Origin: Bacteroidales bacterium
GTDB taxonomy: Bacteria > Bacteroidota > Bacteroidia > Bacteroidales > WCHB1-69
DNA: 64,000 bases
Direction of reading: 5' to 3'
NCBI GenBank assembly: GCA_017554325.1
Contig: JAFZIP010000006.1
Coordinates: 1 to 64,000, forward strand
Shown here: positions 52,716 to 61,135 of the stretch, piece after piece
Layout of the letters: every line of letters begins with the position of its first letter
Position numbering within the stretch: the stretch's first letter is position 1
Notes under the pieces: generated by a model
Databases searched by the model: none
The model's input: only the letters and a program-made list of their open reading frames with translations
Told to the model about the DNA's origin: nothing
Position numbers and translations under genes: made by a program

Positions 52716-53462
52716 ATGGATAAGAGACTTGTAATTATTCCAACCTATAAAGAGAAGGAAAATATCGAGAATATCATCCGGACCATATTCGGATTGATCG
52801 ACGTGCATATTTTGGTGATTGACGACGGCAGTCCTGACGGCACAGCGGACATTGTGAAGAGCCTGATTCCTGAATTTGAAGGTAAACTCTTCATTGAAGA
52901 GCGCAGCGGTAAACTTGGACTGGGAACGGCCTATATCCACGGTTTCCGTTGGGGCTTGGCCCGCGAGTACGACTTCATGTTCGAATGTGACGCCGATTTC
53001 TCGCACGATCCGCACGATTTACAACGTCTGTATGATGCTTGTATAGAGCAGAATGCGGATGTGGCTATCGGTTCCCGTTACTGTCTGGGTATCAGTGTGG
53101 TGAACTGGCCGCTAGGACGTCTGATGATGTCGTATTTCGGCTCCATGTACGTGCGCACGGTGCTGGGCATTCCTGTACACGATACCACTGCAGGTTTCAA
53201 ATGTTACCGTGCCAACGTCCTGAAAGCCATCAATTTCGATGCTATCAAGCACGTAGGATACGGATTCCAGATTGAGATGAAGTTCATCGCCTATAAACTT
53301 GGTTTCAAGATTGTGGAAGTTCCGATTATTTTCAGAGACCGTACGATGGGCACGTCCAAGATGAGCGGCGGCATTTTCCGTGAGGCCATTTTCGGCGTCA
53401 TCGGTTTGAAATTCCGCAGCTGGACGAAGAAGTGGAAAACCGAGATTCGAAATAATGAATAG
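52716..53462 (+). CDS. Dolichol-phosphate-mannose-synthase-like glycosyltransferase
   Basis: This 248-residue family-2 transferase has IPTYKEKENIENII, the nucleotide-sugar site VIDDGSPDGTAD, the metal-binding FECDADFSHDP, and MGTSKMSGG near the end. It resembles enzymes that load mannose onto a lipid carrier. It follows the nuclease gene by 12 bp. Confidence 0.9.
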   Translation: MDKRLVIIPTYKEKENIENIIRTIFGLIDVHILVIDDGSPDGTADIVKSLIPEFEGKLFIEERSGKLGLGTAYIHGFRWGLAREYDFMFECDADFSHDPHDLQRLYDACIEQNADVAIGSRYCLGISVVNWPLGRLMMSYFGSMYVRTVLGIPVHDTTAGFKCYRANVLKAINFDAIKHVGYGFQIEMKFIAYKLGFKIVEVPIIFRDRTMGTSKMSGGIFREAIFGVIGLKFRSWTKKWKTEIRNNE

Positions 53463-53535
53463 AGTTTAGAGTTGAGAGTTTATAGTTTAGAGCTTTTTGT
53501 ATAATTTTTTTCCTCTAATCTCTAATCTCTAATCG
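53461..53535. repeat. AGAGTTTAGAG and CTCTAATCTCTAAT repeats
   Basis: AGAGTTTAGAGTTGAGAG units at 53461-53492 are followed by CTCTAATCTCTAATCTC units at 53513-53535, which are of opposite sense and could fold back on each other. Confidence 0.6.
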
Positions 53536-53542
53536 GATTAAT

Positions 53543-53563
53543 AAGGGCGCCCCAAACGCCCTT
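53543..53563. terminator. Hairpin terminator after the glycosyltransferase
   Basis: AAGGGCG and CGCCCTT form a 7-bp stem with loop CCCCAAA, followed by TCTTC; it lies between convergent genes. Confidence 0.7.
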
Positions 53564-53646
53564 TCTTCATGTCCCAATATTTCTATTTAACATAATATAA
53601 ATTATCGGACAAAAATTTCGACAATTATTTATGTGCGATAATTCAC

Positions 53647-53674
53647 GTAGAGGTGCAATGCATTGCGTCTCTAC
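53647..53674. repeat. 28-bp palindrome, GTAGAG family, imperfect copy
   Basis: GTAGAGGTGCAATG is followed by CATTGCGTCTCTAC; one A-to-G change turns a pair into G-T. It lies 25 bp from the end of tgt. Confidence 0.85.
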
Positions 53675-53698
53675 AACATATTGAAACAACAATTAAAA

Positions 53699-54832
53699 TT
53701 ACAACCGTCTGGATATCTTCGGGAGAATCTCGTTTTTCCAGGTCGCGAACGTTCCTTCGAGAATTTTCTTTCTGGCGGTCTGTACGAGATCCAGATAGAA
53801 ATGCAGATTGTGGATGCTGCCGATCATCGGGCCGAGAATTTCATCAGAGACATACAAATGACGCAGATATGCGCGTGTGTACTCGCGGTCGGCAAACAAT
53901 TCGCTGCCGGCGTCTATCGGCGTGAAATCGTTTTTCCATTTCTCGTTACGCATGTTCAACATGCCGTCCCAGGTGAAAATCATGCCGTTGCGGCCATTGC
54001 GCGTGGGCATAACACAGTCGAACATATCCACACCTAAGGCAATATTTTCAATGATATTGGCCGGCGTACCCACCCCCATCAGATAACGGGGTTTGTCTTT
54101 TGGCAGCACCTGGCAACAGAGGGCCGCAATCTCGTACATCTGCTCCACGGGCTCCCCTACCGCTACCCCACCGATGGCAATTCCGTCAGTGTTCACAGAG
54201 GCACAATATTCCGCTGATTTGATGCGCAAATCGTGGTAAATGCCACCCTGCACAATCGGAAACAGCGTCTGCTCATATCCGTAGTACGGTTCCGTCTCCT
54301 CAAGGCGTTTCACACAGCGTTTCAGCCACTTGAAGGTCGTTTCCATAGATTTCTTGGCATAATTGTACTCGCAGGGATACGGGATGCACTCGTCAAAGGC
54401 CATGATGATGTCGGCACCGATGGCGCGCTCAATGTCCATGACGCTCTCCGGGCTGAACAAATGCCGAGAACCATCGATATGCGACTGGAACCACACGCCC
54501 TCCTCGGGGTTGATCTTGCGTCGATGGCTGAGCGAAAAAACCTGGAATCCGCCGCTGTCGGTGAGGATGGGCCGGTCCCAGCCATTGAATTTGTGCAGTC
54601 CTCCGGCGTTCCGCAGAACCTCACAGCCCGGTCTCAAGTACAGGTGGTATGTATTGCCCAAAATAATCTGGGCCTTGATATGTTCTTTCAGATCCTTGAT
54701 GTGGACCGCCTTGACCGTGCCGAGTGTGCCCACCGGCATGAAAATCGGGGTCTCTATCTGTCCATGCGCAGTCGTGATCACACCTGCGCGTGCATGACTT
54801 TTCTCGTCTTCTTTATTGATTATAAACTGCAT
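53699..54832 (-). CDS. tgt: tRNA-guanine transglycosylase
   Basis: The ATG at 54832 (MQFIINKEDEKSHAR) gives 377 residues. The enzyme exchanges guanine-34 for a queuine precursor in tRNAs. DSGGFQVFSL holds one catalytic Asp, and DCVMPTRNGRNG the nucleophile. The usual zinc-site CxCxxC is missing: the matching place reads GSELFADREYTRAYLRHL. As I recall, this loss is shared by Bacteroidota enzymes. The C-terminal histidine in IHNLHFYL remains. Confidence 0.94.
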   Translation of the reverse strand: MQFIINKEDEKSHARAGVITTAHGQIETPIFMPVGTLGTVKAVHIKDLKEHIKAQIILGNTYHLYLRPGCEVLRNAGGLHKFNGWDRPILTDSGGFQVFSLSHRRKINPEEGVWFQSHIDGSRHLFSPESVMDIERAIGADIIMAFDECIPYPCEYNYAKKSMETTFKWLKRCVKRLEETEPYYGYEQTLFPIVQGGIYHDLRIKSAEYCASVNTDGIAIGGVAVGEPVEQMYEIAALCCQVLPKDKPRYLMGVGTPANIIENIALGVDMFDCVMPTRNGRNGMIFTWDGMLNMRNEKWKNDFTPIDAGSELFADREYTRAYLRHLYVSDEILGPMIGSIHNLHFYLDLVQTARKKILEGTFATWKNEILPKISRRL

Positions 54833-54851
54833 TTTGTTGATAAATAGAGCG

Positions 54852-54859
54852 CAAAAATA
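54852..54859 (-). promoter_or_regulatory. -7 promoter element TATTTTTG (tgt)
   Basis: A minus-strand TATTTTTG lies 19 bp upstream of the tgt ATG. Confidence 0.55.
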
Positions 54860-54882
54860 CATCTTTTATCTCATCAAAAACA

Positions 54883-54890
54883 TACTTTTG
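54883..54890 (+). promoter_or_regulatory. -7 promoter element TACTTTTG (glycosyltransferase-sigma operon)
   Basis: TACTTTTG lies 29 bp upstream of the glycosyltransferase ATG, divergent from the tgt promoter. Confidence 0.55.
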
Positions 54891-54919
54891 CCAAGAAATT
54901 ATTAACCTACCATTTACCT

Positions 54920-56050
54920 ATGTTGGAAGACAAGCTATCTTTCACAGTATTAGTTATTTTCGGTTCCATCACCCTACTCCAACTAATCTATTACTATGTC
55001 CTCTACGCGCGGTTTTCCTTCTCTAGGAAGAAAAAAGCTGTCGCCATGCAGCAGGTTCCGGTCTCCATTATCGTGGTGATCAAGGATGCCGCCAACTCGC
55101 TGCTAAAGTTTTTGCCGCGCATCATGAGCCAGCAATACTCCCAATTCGAGCTTGTCATCGTGAACGACCACTCCCACGACCTCTCCGAACTCCTTGTGAA
55201 AGAATATCAAAGCCAGTACAGCAATATCAAGTTGGTGAACCTTGACAGTGCAGTGAGCACCATACGCGGCAACAAGTTCGCTCTATCCATGGGCATACGT
55301 TGTGCCTCATACGAACATCTGCTTTTCACAGACGTGGAATGCTCGCCGACTTCCACACACTGGCTGGAGAAAATGGCCGAGAATTTCGTATCCCAAAAGC
55401 AGATTGTATTGGGATACAGTTCTTATGATAAACGCAACAGTTTGTTTAACAGGTTATTGCACTTTGACAACCTGCATAACGCTATTCAGTACTTCTCCTT
55501 GGCCATGTGCCGTTCCACCTATCGCGGCGACTTGAGAAATCTGGCATTCACCAAGACGCTGTTCTACGACCAGAAGGGGTTTGCTTCGCACAACCACCTC
55601 AGTTGCGGCGAAGAGGACATCTTCGTTTCCAGAGCTGCTAACAAGCAGAACACGGCCGTGGAATTCGCTCAGGAGGCTTTCACCATCCTGCACAACAAAG
55701 TGCCTTACAGCTATTGGAAAGACCATAAGATGGGCCTGTATTACACCCGCCACCTGAACACGATGAAGAACCGTTTCCTGCTTGGACTGTACGCAATCGT
55801 CAACCTGCTCTTCTATGTCTGCTTGGCTCTTGCCATTTGGGCAACCGTACACAATCCTATGTACTTTTGGATTGTACTCGGCATCGCGGCATTCAGATTG
55901 CTGAGCCAGTACCTCGTTTACGGTTTCGCCGCCCGCAAACTCAACGAAAAGCAAGTAATCCCGTTCCTGCTGCTCTATGACGTCATCTTCGCGATTATGA
56001 ACCCGCTATATTTCTTGTCAGCCCATATCTACCACCATAAATTCAAATAA
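54920..56050 (+). CDS. Membrane family-2 glycosyltransferase
   Basis: This 376-residue protein has an N-terminal membrane helix (VLVIFGSITLLQLIYYYVLY), a GT-A catalytic part with VIVNDHSHDLS, LFTDVECSP and CGEEDIFVS, and two or three C-terminal membrane helices. It probably works on a lipid or cell-envelope glycan from the cytoplasmic side. It overlaps the sigma factor gene as TAATG. Confidence 0.85.
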   Translation: MLEDKLSFTVLVIFGSITLLQLIYYYVLYARFSFSRKKKAVAMQQVPVSIIVVIKDAANSLLKFLPRIMSQQYSQFELVIVNDHSHDLSELLVKEYQSQYSNIKLVNLDSAVSTIRGNKFALSMGIRCASYEHLLFTDVECSPTSTHWLEKMAENFVSQKQIVLGYSSYDKRNSLFNRLLHFDNLHNAIQYFSLAMCRSTYRGDLRNLAFTKTLFYDQKGFASHNHLSCGEEDIFVSRAANKQNTAVEFAQEAFTILHNKVPYSYWKDHKMGLYYTRHLNTMKNRFLLGLYAIVNLLFYVCLALAIWATVHNPMYFWIVLGIAAFRLLSQYLVYGFAARKLNEKQVIPFLLLYDVIFAIMNPLYFLSAHIYHHKFK

Positions 56051-56658
56051 TGGAGAATCCCTGCACAACCGAGAAAGCCAAACGCGACTACGTACTTCTG
56101 CGGCAAGCCCTGGATCACAACGACCAGAAGGCATACGCCGAGTTGATGAAGCTGTATCGCGACAGCATATACTTCATCCTGATGAAGATCGTGAAAAACA
56201 GCGATGATGCCGAGGATCTGACGCTGGAGACTTTCGGCAAGGCGTTCAAGTATCTGGACAAATACTCCCCGCAGTACGCCTTTTCCACCTGGCTGTTCCG
56301 CATCGCGGTGAACAACAGCATCGACTTCATCCGGCACAAGAACAATTCGCCGCAGTGTGTGGACAACGAGTCGCTGAACATGGAGCAGGAACAGCTCATC
56401 GAGCACTCGCAGGCAGAGACCACACGCACGCCCGAGGAGCACATTATGGACAAACAGCGCGTGGAGATGCTTCGCTGCGCTGTCAGCCAACTGCCTGACA
56501 AGTACCGCAAGGTGGTGGAACTCCGCTATTACGAGGAGCTCTCGTATGAGGAGATTGCCGAGCGGCTCAACATCTCCCTCTCCAATGTGAAAATACAACT
56601 GCTGCGCGCCAAGAACATGCTCTCCCAGCTGATGGTGAACGTAAGATACACCATTTAA
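56050..56658 (+). CDS. RNA polymerase sigma factor, ECF type
   Basis: This 202-residue protein has sigma region 2 (DSIYFILMKIVKNSDDAEDLTLETFGKAF, AFSTWLFRIAVNNSIDFIR) and region 4 (LPDKYRKVVELRYYEELSYEEIAERLNISL). The linker is longer than in most ECF factors. It is translationally coupled to the glycosyltransferase. No anti-sigma gene is adjacent. Confidence 0.92.
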   Translation: MENPCTTEKAKRDYVLLRQALDHNDQKAYAELMKLYRDSIYFILMKIVKNSDDAEDLTLETFGKAFKYLDKYSPQYAFSTWLFRIAVNNSIDFIRHKNNSPQCVDNESLNMEQEQLIEHSQAETTRTPEEHIMDKQRVEMLRCAVSQLPDKYRKVVELRYYEELSYEEIAERLNISLSNVKIQLLRAKNMLSQLMVNVRYTI

Positions 56659-56667
56659 AGAAAAATG

Positions 56668-56675
56668 TATTTTTG
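56668..56675 (+). promoter_or_regulatory. -7 promoter element TATTTTTG (second acyl-CoA ligase)
   Basis: TATTTTTG lies 21 bp upstream of the ligase ATG at 56697. Confidence 0.6.
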
Positions 56676-56696
56676 CAGCCCAAATTCATTGGCAAA

Positions 56697-58457
56697 ATGG
56701 AAGTAACCCGATTATTTGACATACTTGAGCGAGACTTGAAGGAGTTTCCCAAGGAAGATGCCCTTTGCGGCAAAGAGAACGGAATCTGGATCAAGCACAG
56801 TACCAAGGACTATGTTGATAAGGTAAACAGCATATCCTACGGTCTGATGCAGTTAGGCATCAAGAAAGGCGACTGTATCGCCACCATCACGCCAAACCGC
56901 CCGGAATGGAACTTCCTGGACATGGCCATCATGCAGATCGGAGCTATTCACGTGGCTATCTACCCTACCATCAGCGAGGCCGACTACCGTTATATCCTCA
57001 ATCATGCGGACGTGAAGCTCATCTTCGTGTCCGGTTGGGAACTTTTGCGCAAGATCAACAACATCATCGAGGGCATTCCCTCGCTGACCGACAAGGTATA
57101 TACCTTCCGTAACCTGCGCGGATATCGCCACTTGAACGAGCTGATTGAGATCGGACGCGCCAACCCGAGTCCCGAATATCTCCAACAGATTAAGGACAGC
57201 ATCCTGCCTGACGATGTGGTCTCCATCGTTTACACCTCCGGAACCACCGGCAACCCCAAGGGCGTGATGCTCACCCACCGCAACTTCCTCACCAACATAT
57301 ACGGTGTACTCCCCATCATTCCAGTGAAAAACAACAACCGGATACTGAGTTATCTGCCGTTGTGTCACGTATATGAGCGCATGATGAACTACACGTGGCA
57401 ATACTTGGGCATGCCCATTTACTACAACGAGAACTTAGCTAAAATCCAGGAGGAGATGGTCGAGGTGCAACCCGACATTTTCACCACTGTGCCGCGACTT
57501 TTGGAGAAAGTTTATGATAAAATATTGGCCAAGGGACGAAAATTGAGCGGTGCCAAGCGCAAGATTTTCTTCTGGGCCAACGATATCGCCCTGGATTTCG
57601 ATTTCAACAAGAGCAAATCCTATTACAGAAAACTGAATCTGGCGCGCAAGCTGGTGCTCAACCAATGGTACAAGGCGTTGGGCGGCAACTTGGACGTGAT
57701 CGTCACGGGCGGTGCCGCCATCCAGCCCATGATTTCCAAGGTGTTCTGGGCCATGGGCGTGCGCGTGGTGGAGGGCTACGGCACCACGGAGTCCTCGCCG
57801 GTTATCGCCGTTAGCGACTTCTTCAAGGGCGGACTGGAATTCGGCACTGCCGGACATGTGCTCCCGGGCACGCAGGTGCGCATCGCGGAAGACGGCGAGA
57901 TCCTCACACGCGGCAATCATGTGATGAAGGGATACTACAAGGCTCCCGACCTGACAGCCGAAGCCATCGACAAGGATGGTTGGCTGCACACCGGCGACCT
58001 TGGCAAACTTACGCCAGAAGGAAGACTTAAGATTACTGGGCGTAAGAAGGAGATGTTCAAGACTGCTTTCGGCAAATATGTGGTTCCCACTATTTTGGAA
58101 AACAAAGTGTCGGAGGATTCCTTGGTGGACAACATCATGGTGGTGGGCGAAAACAAGCAATTTGCCGCCGCCCTTATCGTGCCCAACTTCGCTGACTTGC
58201 GTTCATGGTGCCAGAACAAGGACATCCCTTATACCACCAACGAAGAGATGGTACAGCATCCGGAAGTTCAGAAGAAATTCAAGAAGATCATCGATTACTA
58301 CAATACGCAGTTCGGAGAAACCGAGAAAATCAAGCGTTTCATCCTGATCGGATACGAATGGTCCATCCAAACCGGCGAGCTCACCCCTACCCTCAAGCTC
58401 AAGCGCAACGTGCTGCTGAAGAAGTACGAGGAGCAGATTGAGAAGCTGTTTGCTTAA
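56697..58457 (+). CDS. Long-chain acyl-CoA synthetase
   Basis: The ATG at 56697 (MEVTRLFDILER) gives 586 residues; an upstream TTG falls within the promoter. VVSIVYTSGTTGNPKGVMLTH is the AMP-binding motif, EGYGTTESSPV and DGWLHTGDLGKL follow, and GRKKEMFKTAFGKYVVP marks the long-chain type. It differs from the ligase at 13952 and is probably an independent copy for fatty-acid activation. Confidence 0.93.
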   Translation: MEVTRLFDILERDLKEFPKEDALCGKENGIWIKHSTKDYVDKVNSISYGLMQLGIKKGDCIATITPNRPEWNFLDMAIMQIGAIHVAIYPTISEADYRYILNHADVKLIFVSGWELLRKINNIIEGIPSLTDKVYTFRNLRGYRHLNELIEIGRANPSPEYLQQIKDSILPDDVVSIVYTSGTTGNPKGVMLTHRNFLTNIYGVLPIIPVKNNNRILSYLPLCHVYERMMNYTWQYLGMPIYYNENLAKIQEEMVEVQPDIFTTVPRLLEKVYDKILAKGRKLSGAKRKIFFWANDIALDFDFNKSKSYYRKLNLARKLVLNQWYKALGGNLDVIVTGGAAIQPMISKVFWAMGVRVVEGYGTTESSPVIAVSDFFKGGLEFGTAGHVLPGTQVRIAEDGEILTRGNHVMKGYYKAPDLTAEAIDKDGWLHTGDLGKLTPEGRLKITGRKKEMFKTAFGKYVVPTILENKVSEDSLVDNIMVVGENKQFAAALIVPNFADLRSWCQNKDIPYTTNEEMVQHPEVQKKFKKIIDYYNTQFGETEKIKRFILIGYEWSIQTGELTPTLKLKRNVLLKKYEEQIEKLFA

Positions 58458-58624
58458 CTATACTAGACTTTCTTTTTTGCGAGTAAATCTTGCAAAATAT
58501 TCCGATTTCCCATATTAAATTTTAACAATTAATTATCAAATTTCCATTTTAAAAATACATAAATGGCTTATTATCAATATGTAAATAAATTAATAAAATT
58601 GCAATAAACATATTGATATTATTG

Positions 58625-58632
58625 TATTTTTG
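58625..58632 (+). promoter_or_regulatory. -7 promoter element TATTTTTG (DUF5618 pair)
   Basis: TATTTTTG lies 26 bp upstream of the first DUF5618 gene. Confidence 0.55.
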
Positions 58633-58658
58633 TCCTCGAATTATAAAACAAAGTAATT

Positions 58659-59060
58659 ATGGAAAAATCAAACCCCATTGAAGAAGCCCGTCGTTATGTG
58701 GCCAATGCAGAGGAAATCATCAAGAAGTCAGTTTACGACCCTGAAACAAAACTCTACCGGGACAAAAAGTACGTCCGCATTGCCGGATACACATTGTGGA
58801 AAGGCTGTCTCATAGCCTTGGACGCAGTGTTTGATATACGAAAGGGCAAAGGTCGTCCATCCATCGAAAAGTACAAGGAAGCTGTCGGCAAGCGCGATCG
58901 CACACTTTTGGCAGTCGTCGTAGCTGGCTACGACACCATGCATTTGCACATGGGCTACGATGGAACAAAAGACAAAAAATCCTGCGATGCTGGTTTTGAT
59001 AGGGCTAACGATATCATCAACCGTTGCGCGAAGCTATGCCCGGCGCCAGTCTGTGCGTAA
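58659..59060 (+). CDS. DUF5618 family protein, copy 1
   Basis: This 133-residue helical protein begins [20 protein letters not shown] and contains [31 protein letters not shown] and AKLCPAP near the end. It matches DUF5618, probably a HEPN-like helical bundle, but I see no RxxxxH catalytic motif. It is the first of two tandem copies. Confidence 0.75.
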   Translation: MEKSNPIEEARRYVANAEEIIKKSVYDPETKLYRDKKYVRIAGYTLWKGCLIALDAVFDIRKGKGRPSIEKYKEAVGKRDRTLLAVVVAGYDTMHLHMGYDGTKDKKSCDAGFDRANDIINRCAKLCPAPVCA

Positions 59061-59112
59061 AATGGTTTGAGTGTTGCATTTTCGCATGTTCAATTATCAA
59101 AACAAAGTAATT

Positions 59113-59514
59113 ATGGAAAAAAACGACCCTATTGAAGAGGCCCGCCGTTATGTAGCCAATGCAGAAACGGTTATCCAGAAGGCAAATTATGACCCTGAAA
59201 TGAAATGCTATACCGACAGCAAATACGTCAAGGCGGCTGGCGATTATCTCTGGAAAGGATGCCTGATTGCTCTTGACGCAGTCCTGCATGTGCGTAACGG
59301 CAAAGGGCGTCCATCAATAGAGAAATATAAAGAAGCTGCCGGGAAGCGCGACCGCACACTACTGAGGTACATAAACCTCGGCTATGGCACCATGCATCTT
59401 GTGATGGGCTATGACGGCAACAAACAAAAGAAAGTCTGTGACGCTGGATTCGAGGCAGCCAATGACATCATTGACCACTGCGCTAAATTATGTCCCGTGC
59501 CCATGCGCGTGTAA
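59113..59514 (+). CDS. DUF5618 family protein, copy 2
   Basis: The ATG at 59113 ([18 protein letters not shown]) gives 133 residues, the same length as copy 1 and about two-thirds identical by eye. The upstream words CAAAACAAAGTAATT are shared with copy 1, so the duplication included the leader. The protein is helical and presumably cytoplasmic. Confidence 0.75.
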   Translation: MEKNDPIEEARRYVANAETVIQKANYDPEMKCYTDSKYVKAAGDYLWKGCLIALDAVLHVRNGKGRPSIEKYKEAAGKRDRTLLRYINLGYGTMHLVMGYDGNKQKKVCDAGFEAANDIIDHCAKLCPVPMRV

Positions 59515-59529
59515 CAACTGTTTTTATTG

Positions 59530-59537
59530 TATATTTG
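59530..59537 (+). promoter_or_regulatory. -7 promoter element TATATTTG (cysS)
   Basis: TATATTTG lies 33 bp upstream of the cysS ATG. Confidence 0.55.
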
Positions 59538-59570
59538 CAGCCTATTACAAAGAATAAAAACAACATCAAT

Positions 59571-61061
59571 ATGACTCCTACCGACAACAAAGGCAAAGTT
59601 TTATTATTCAACACGTTATCCAAAAGAAAAGAGCTTCTCACCCCGATCGTTCCCGACCATGTGGGCTTGTATGTGTGCGGTCCGACCGTCTATGGCGAAC
59701 CCCACCTGGGTCACGCCCGCCCGGCGGTGACCTTCGACCTCGTGTTCCGCTATCTCACACATATCGGCTACAAAGTTCGCTATGTGCGCAACATCACCGA
59801 TGTGGGCCACCTGGAGCACGACGCCGACGAAGGCGAGGACAAAATCGCCAAGAAGGCCCGTCTGGAGCAGCTGGAACCGATGGAAGTGGCTCAATACTAC
59901 ATGGATAGCTACCACAAAGCCATGGACGCCCTCAATGTAAAGGGCCCGTCCATCGAGCCGCGCGCCTCCGGCCACATCATCGAGCAAATCGAGATGGTGC
60001 AGAAAATTCTGGAAAAGGGCTACGCCTACGAGTCGGAAGGTTCTGTTTATTTCGATGTGGAGAAGTTCGACAAGGACTTCGGCTACGGCAAGCTGTCGGG
60101 CCGCGTGCTGAGCGAGCTGATGGCCAACACCCGCGAACTGGACGGCCAGAGCGAGAAGCGCAATCCCGCCGACTTCGCCTTGTGGAAGAAGGCTGCGCCG
60201 GAGCATATCATGCGCTGGAACTCGCCCTGGAGCCAAGGTTTCCCGGGCTGGCACATCGAGTGTACGGCTATGAGTACCAAGTACTTGGGCGAGCAATTCG
60301 ACATCCACGGCGGCGGCATGGACCTGCTGTTCCCGCACCACGAGTCGGAGGTGTGCCAGAGCACCGTGGCCAACGGCAAGAGTTCCGTTAAATACTGGAT
60401 GCACAACAACATGATCACCATCAACGGGCAGAAGATGGGCAAATCGCTGGGCAACTTCATCACGCTCAACGAGTTCTTCACGGGCAAGCACGAGATGCTC
60501 ACGCAGGCCTACTCGCCCATGACCATTCGTTTCTTCGTGCTGCAGGCCCATTACAGAGGCACTGTCGATTTCAGCAACGAGGCGCTGCAGTCGGCGGAAA
60601 AGGGCATGGAGAAGCTGTACGCCGCCGAGCGCCATCTGGACAAGCTGAAAGCCGGAGCACAGTCCACCGAGAAGATTGACGAATGGGTGGAGCGTTGCTA
60701 CGACGCGATGAACGACGACTTCAACAGTCCGAAGGTCATCGCCGAGCTCTTCGAGGCCTCCCGCATCATCAACGCCGTGAAGGATGGCCACGCCACCCTG
60801 ACCGCCGAGGATATTGAGACACTGAAAAAGTATTTCCGCATCTTCTTCTTCGAAATCTTGGGCATGAAGCCGGAAACCGCCAATGTGGCCGACAAGTACA
60901 GCGAGGCCATGAACAAGGTTATGGATCTGGTTCTGGCCATCCGTCAGGATGCGAAAGCGAACAAGAACTGGGCCATCTCCGACAAGATCCGCGACGACCT
61001 GAAGGCCGCCGGCATTGCCGTGAAGGACACCAAGGATGGTGCCGAATGGTCCATTGAATAA
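59571..61061 (+). CDS. cysS: Cysteinyl-tRNA synthetase
   Basis: The ATG at 59571 ([14 protein letters not shown]) gives 496 residues; a longer frame would run back into the DUF5618 gene. The class I signature is HLGHARP, the zinc and cysteine site is at [11 protein letters not shown] and WHIECTAMS, and KMGKSLGN stands in for KMSKS. Length and order are normal for CysS. Confidence 0.96.
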   Translation: MTPTDNKGKVLLFNTLSKRKELLTPIVPDHVGLYVCGPTVYGEPHLGHARPAVTFDLVFRYLTHIGYKVRYVRNITDVGHLEHDADEGEDKIAKKARLEQLEPMEVAQYYMDSYHKAMDALNVKGPSIEPRASGHIIEQIEMVQKILEKGYAYESEGSVYFDVEKFDKDFGYGKLSGRVLSELMANTRELDGQSEKRNPADFALWKKAAPEHIMRWNSPWSQGFPGWHIECTAMSTKYLGEQFDIHGGGMDLLFPHHESEVCQSTVANGKSSVKYWMHNNMITINGQKMGKSLGNFITLNEFFTGKHEMLTQAYSPMTIRFFVLQAHYRGTVDFSNEALQSAEKGMEKLYAAERHLDKLKAGAQSTEKIDEWVERCYDAMNDDFNSPKVIAELFEASRIINAVKDGHATLTAEDIETLKKYFRIFFFEILGMKPETANVADKYSEAMNKVMDLVLAIRQDAKANKNWAISDKIRDDLKAAGIAVKDTKDGAEWSIE

Positions 61062-61083
61062 TAAATTCCGATAATTATATGTT

Positions 61084-61111
61084 GTAGAGACGCAATGCAT
61101 TGCGTCTCTAC
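61084..61111. repeat. 28-bp perfect palindrome between cysS and the YgiQ gene, followed by a T-run
   Basis: GTAGAGACGCAATG and its reverse complement form a perfect palindrome, identical in sequence to the one in nqrA. It is followed by about nine T residues, so it may end the cysS transcript. Confidence 0.9.
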
Positions 61112-61121
61112 TTTTTTTTTG

Positions 61122-61129
61122 TACCTTTG
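61122..61129 (+). promoter_or_regulatory. -7 promoter element TACCTTTG (YgiQ gene)
   Basis: TACCTTTG ends only 6 bp before the ATG at 61136, so the transcript from it would be leaderless or nearly so. Confidence 0.5.
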
Positions 61130-61135
61130 CGCACT

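Noticed and set aside
59616..61100. 494-codon open frame on the minus strand opposite cysS
   Set aside because: cysS on the plus strand has every family motif; the antisense frame arises from GC-rich codon bias and its product is low-complexity with no recognisable domain.
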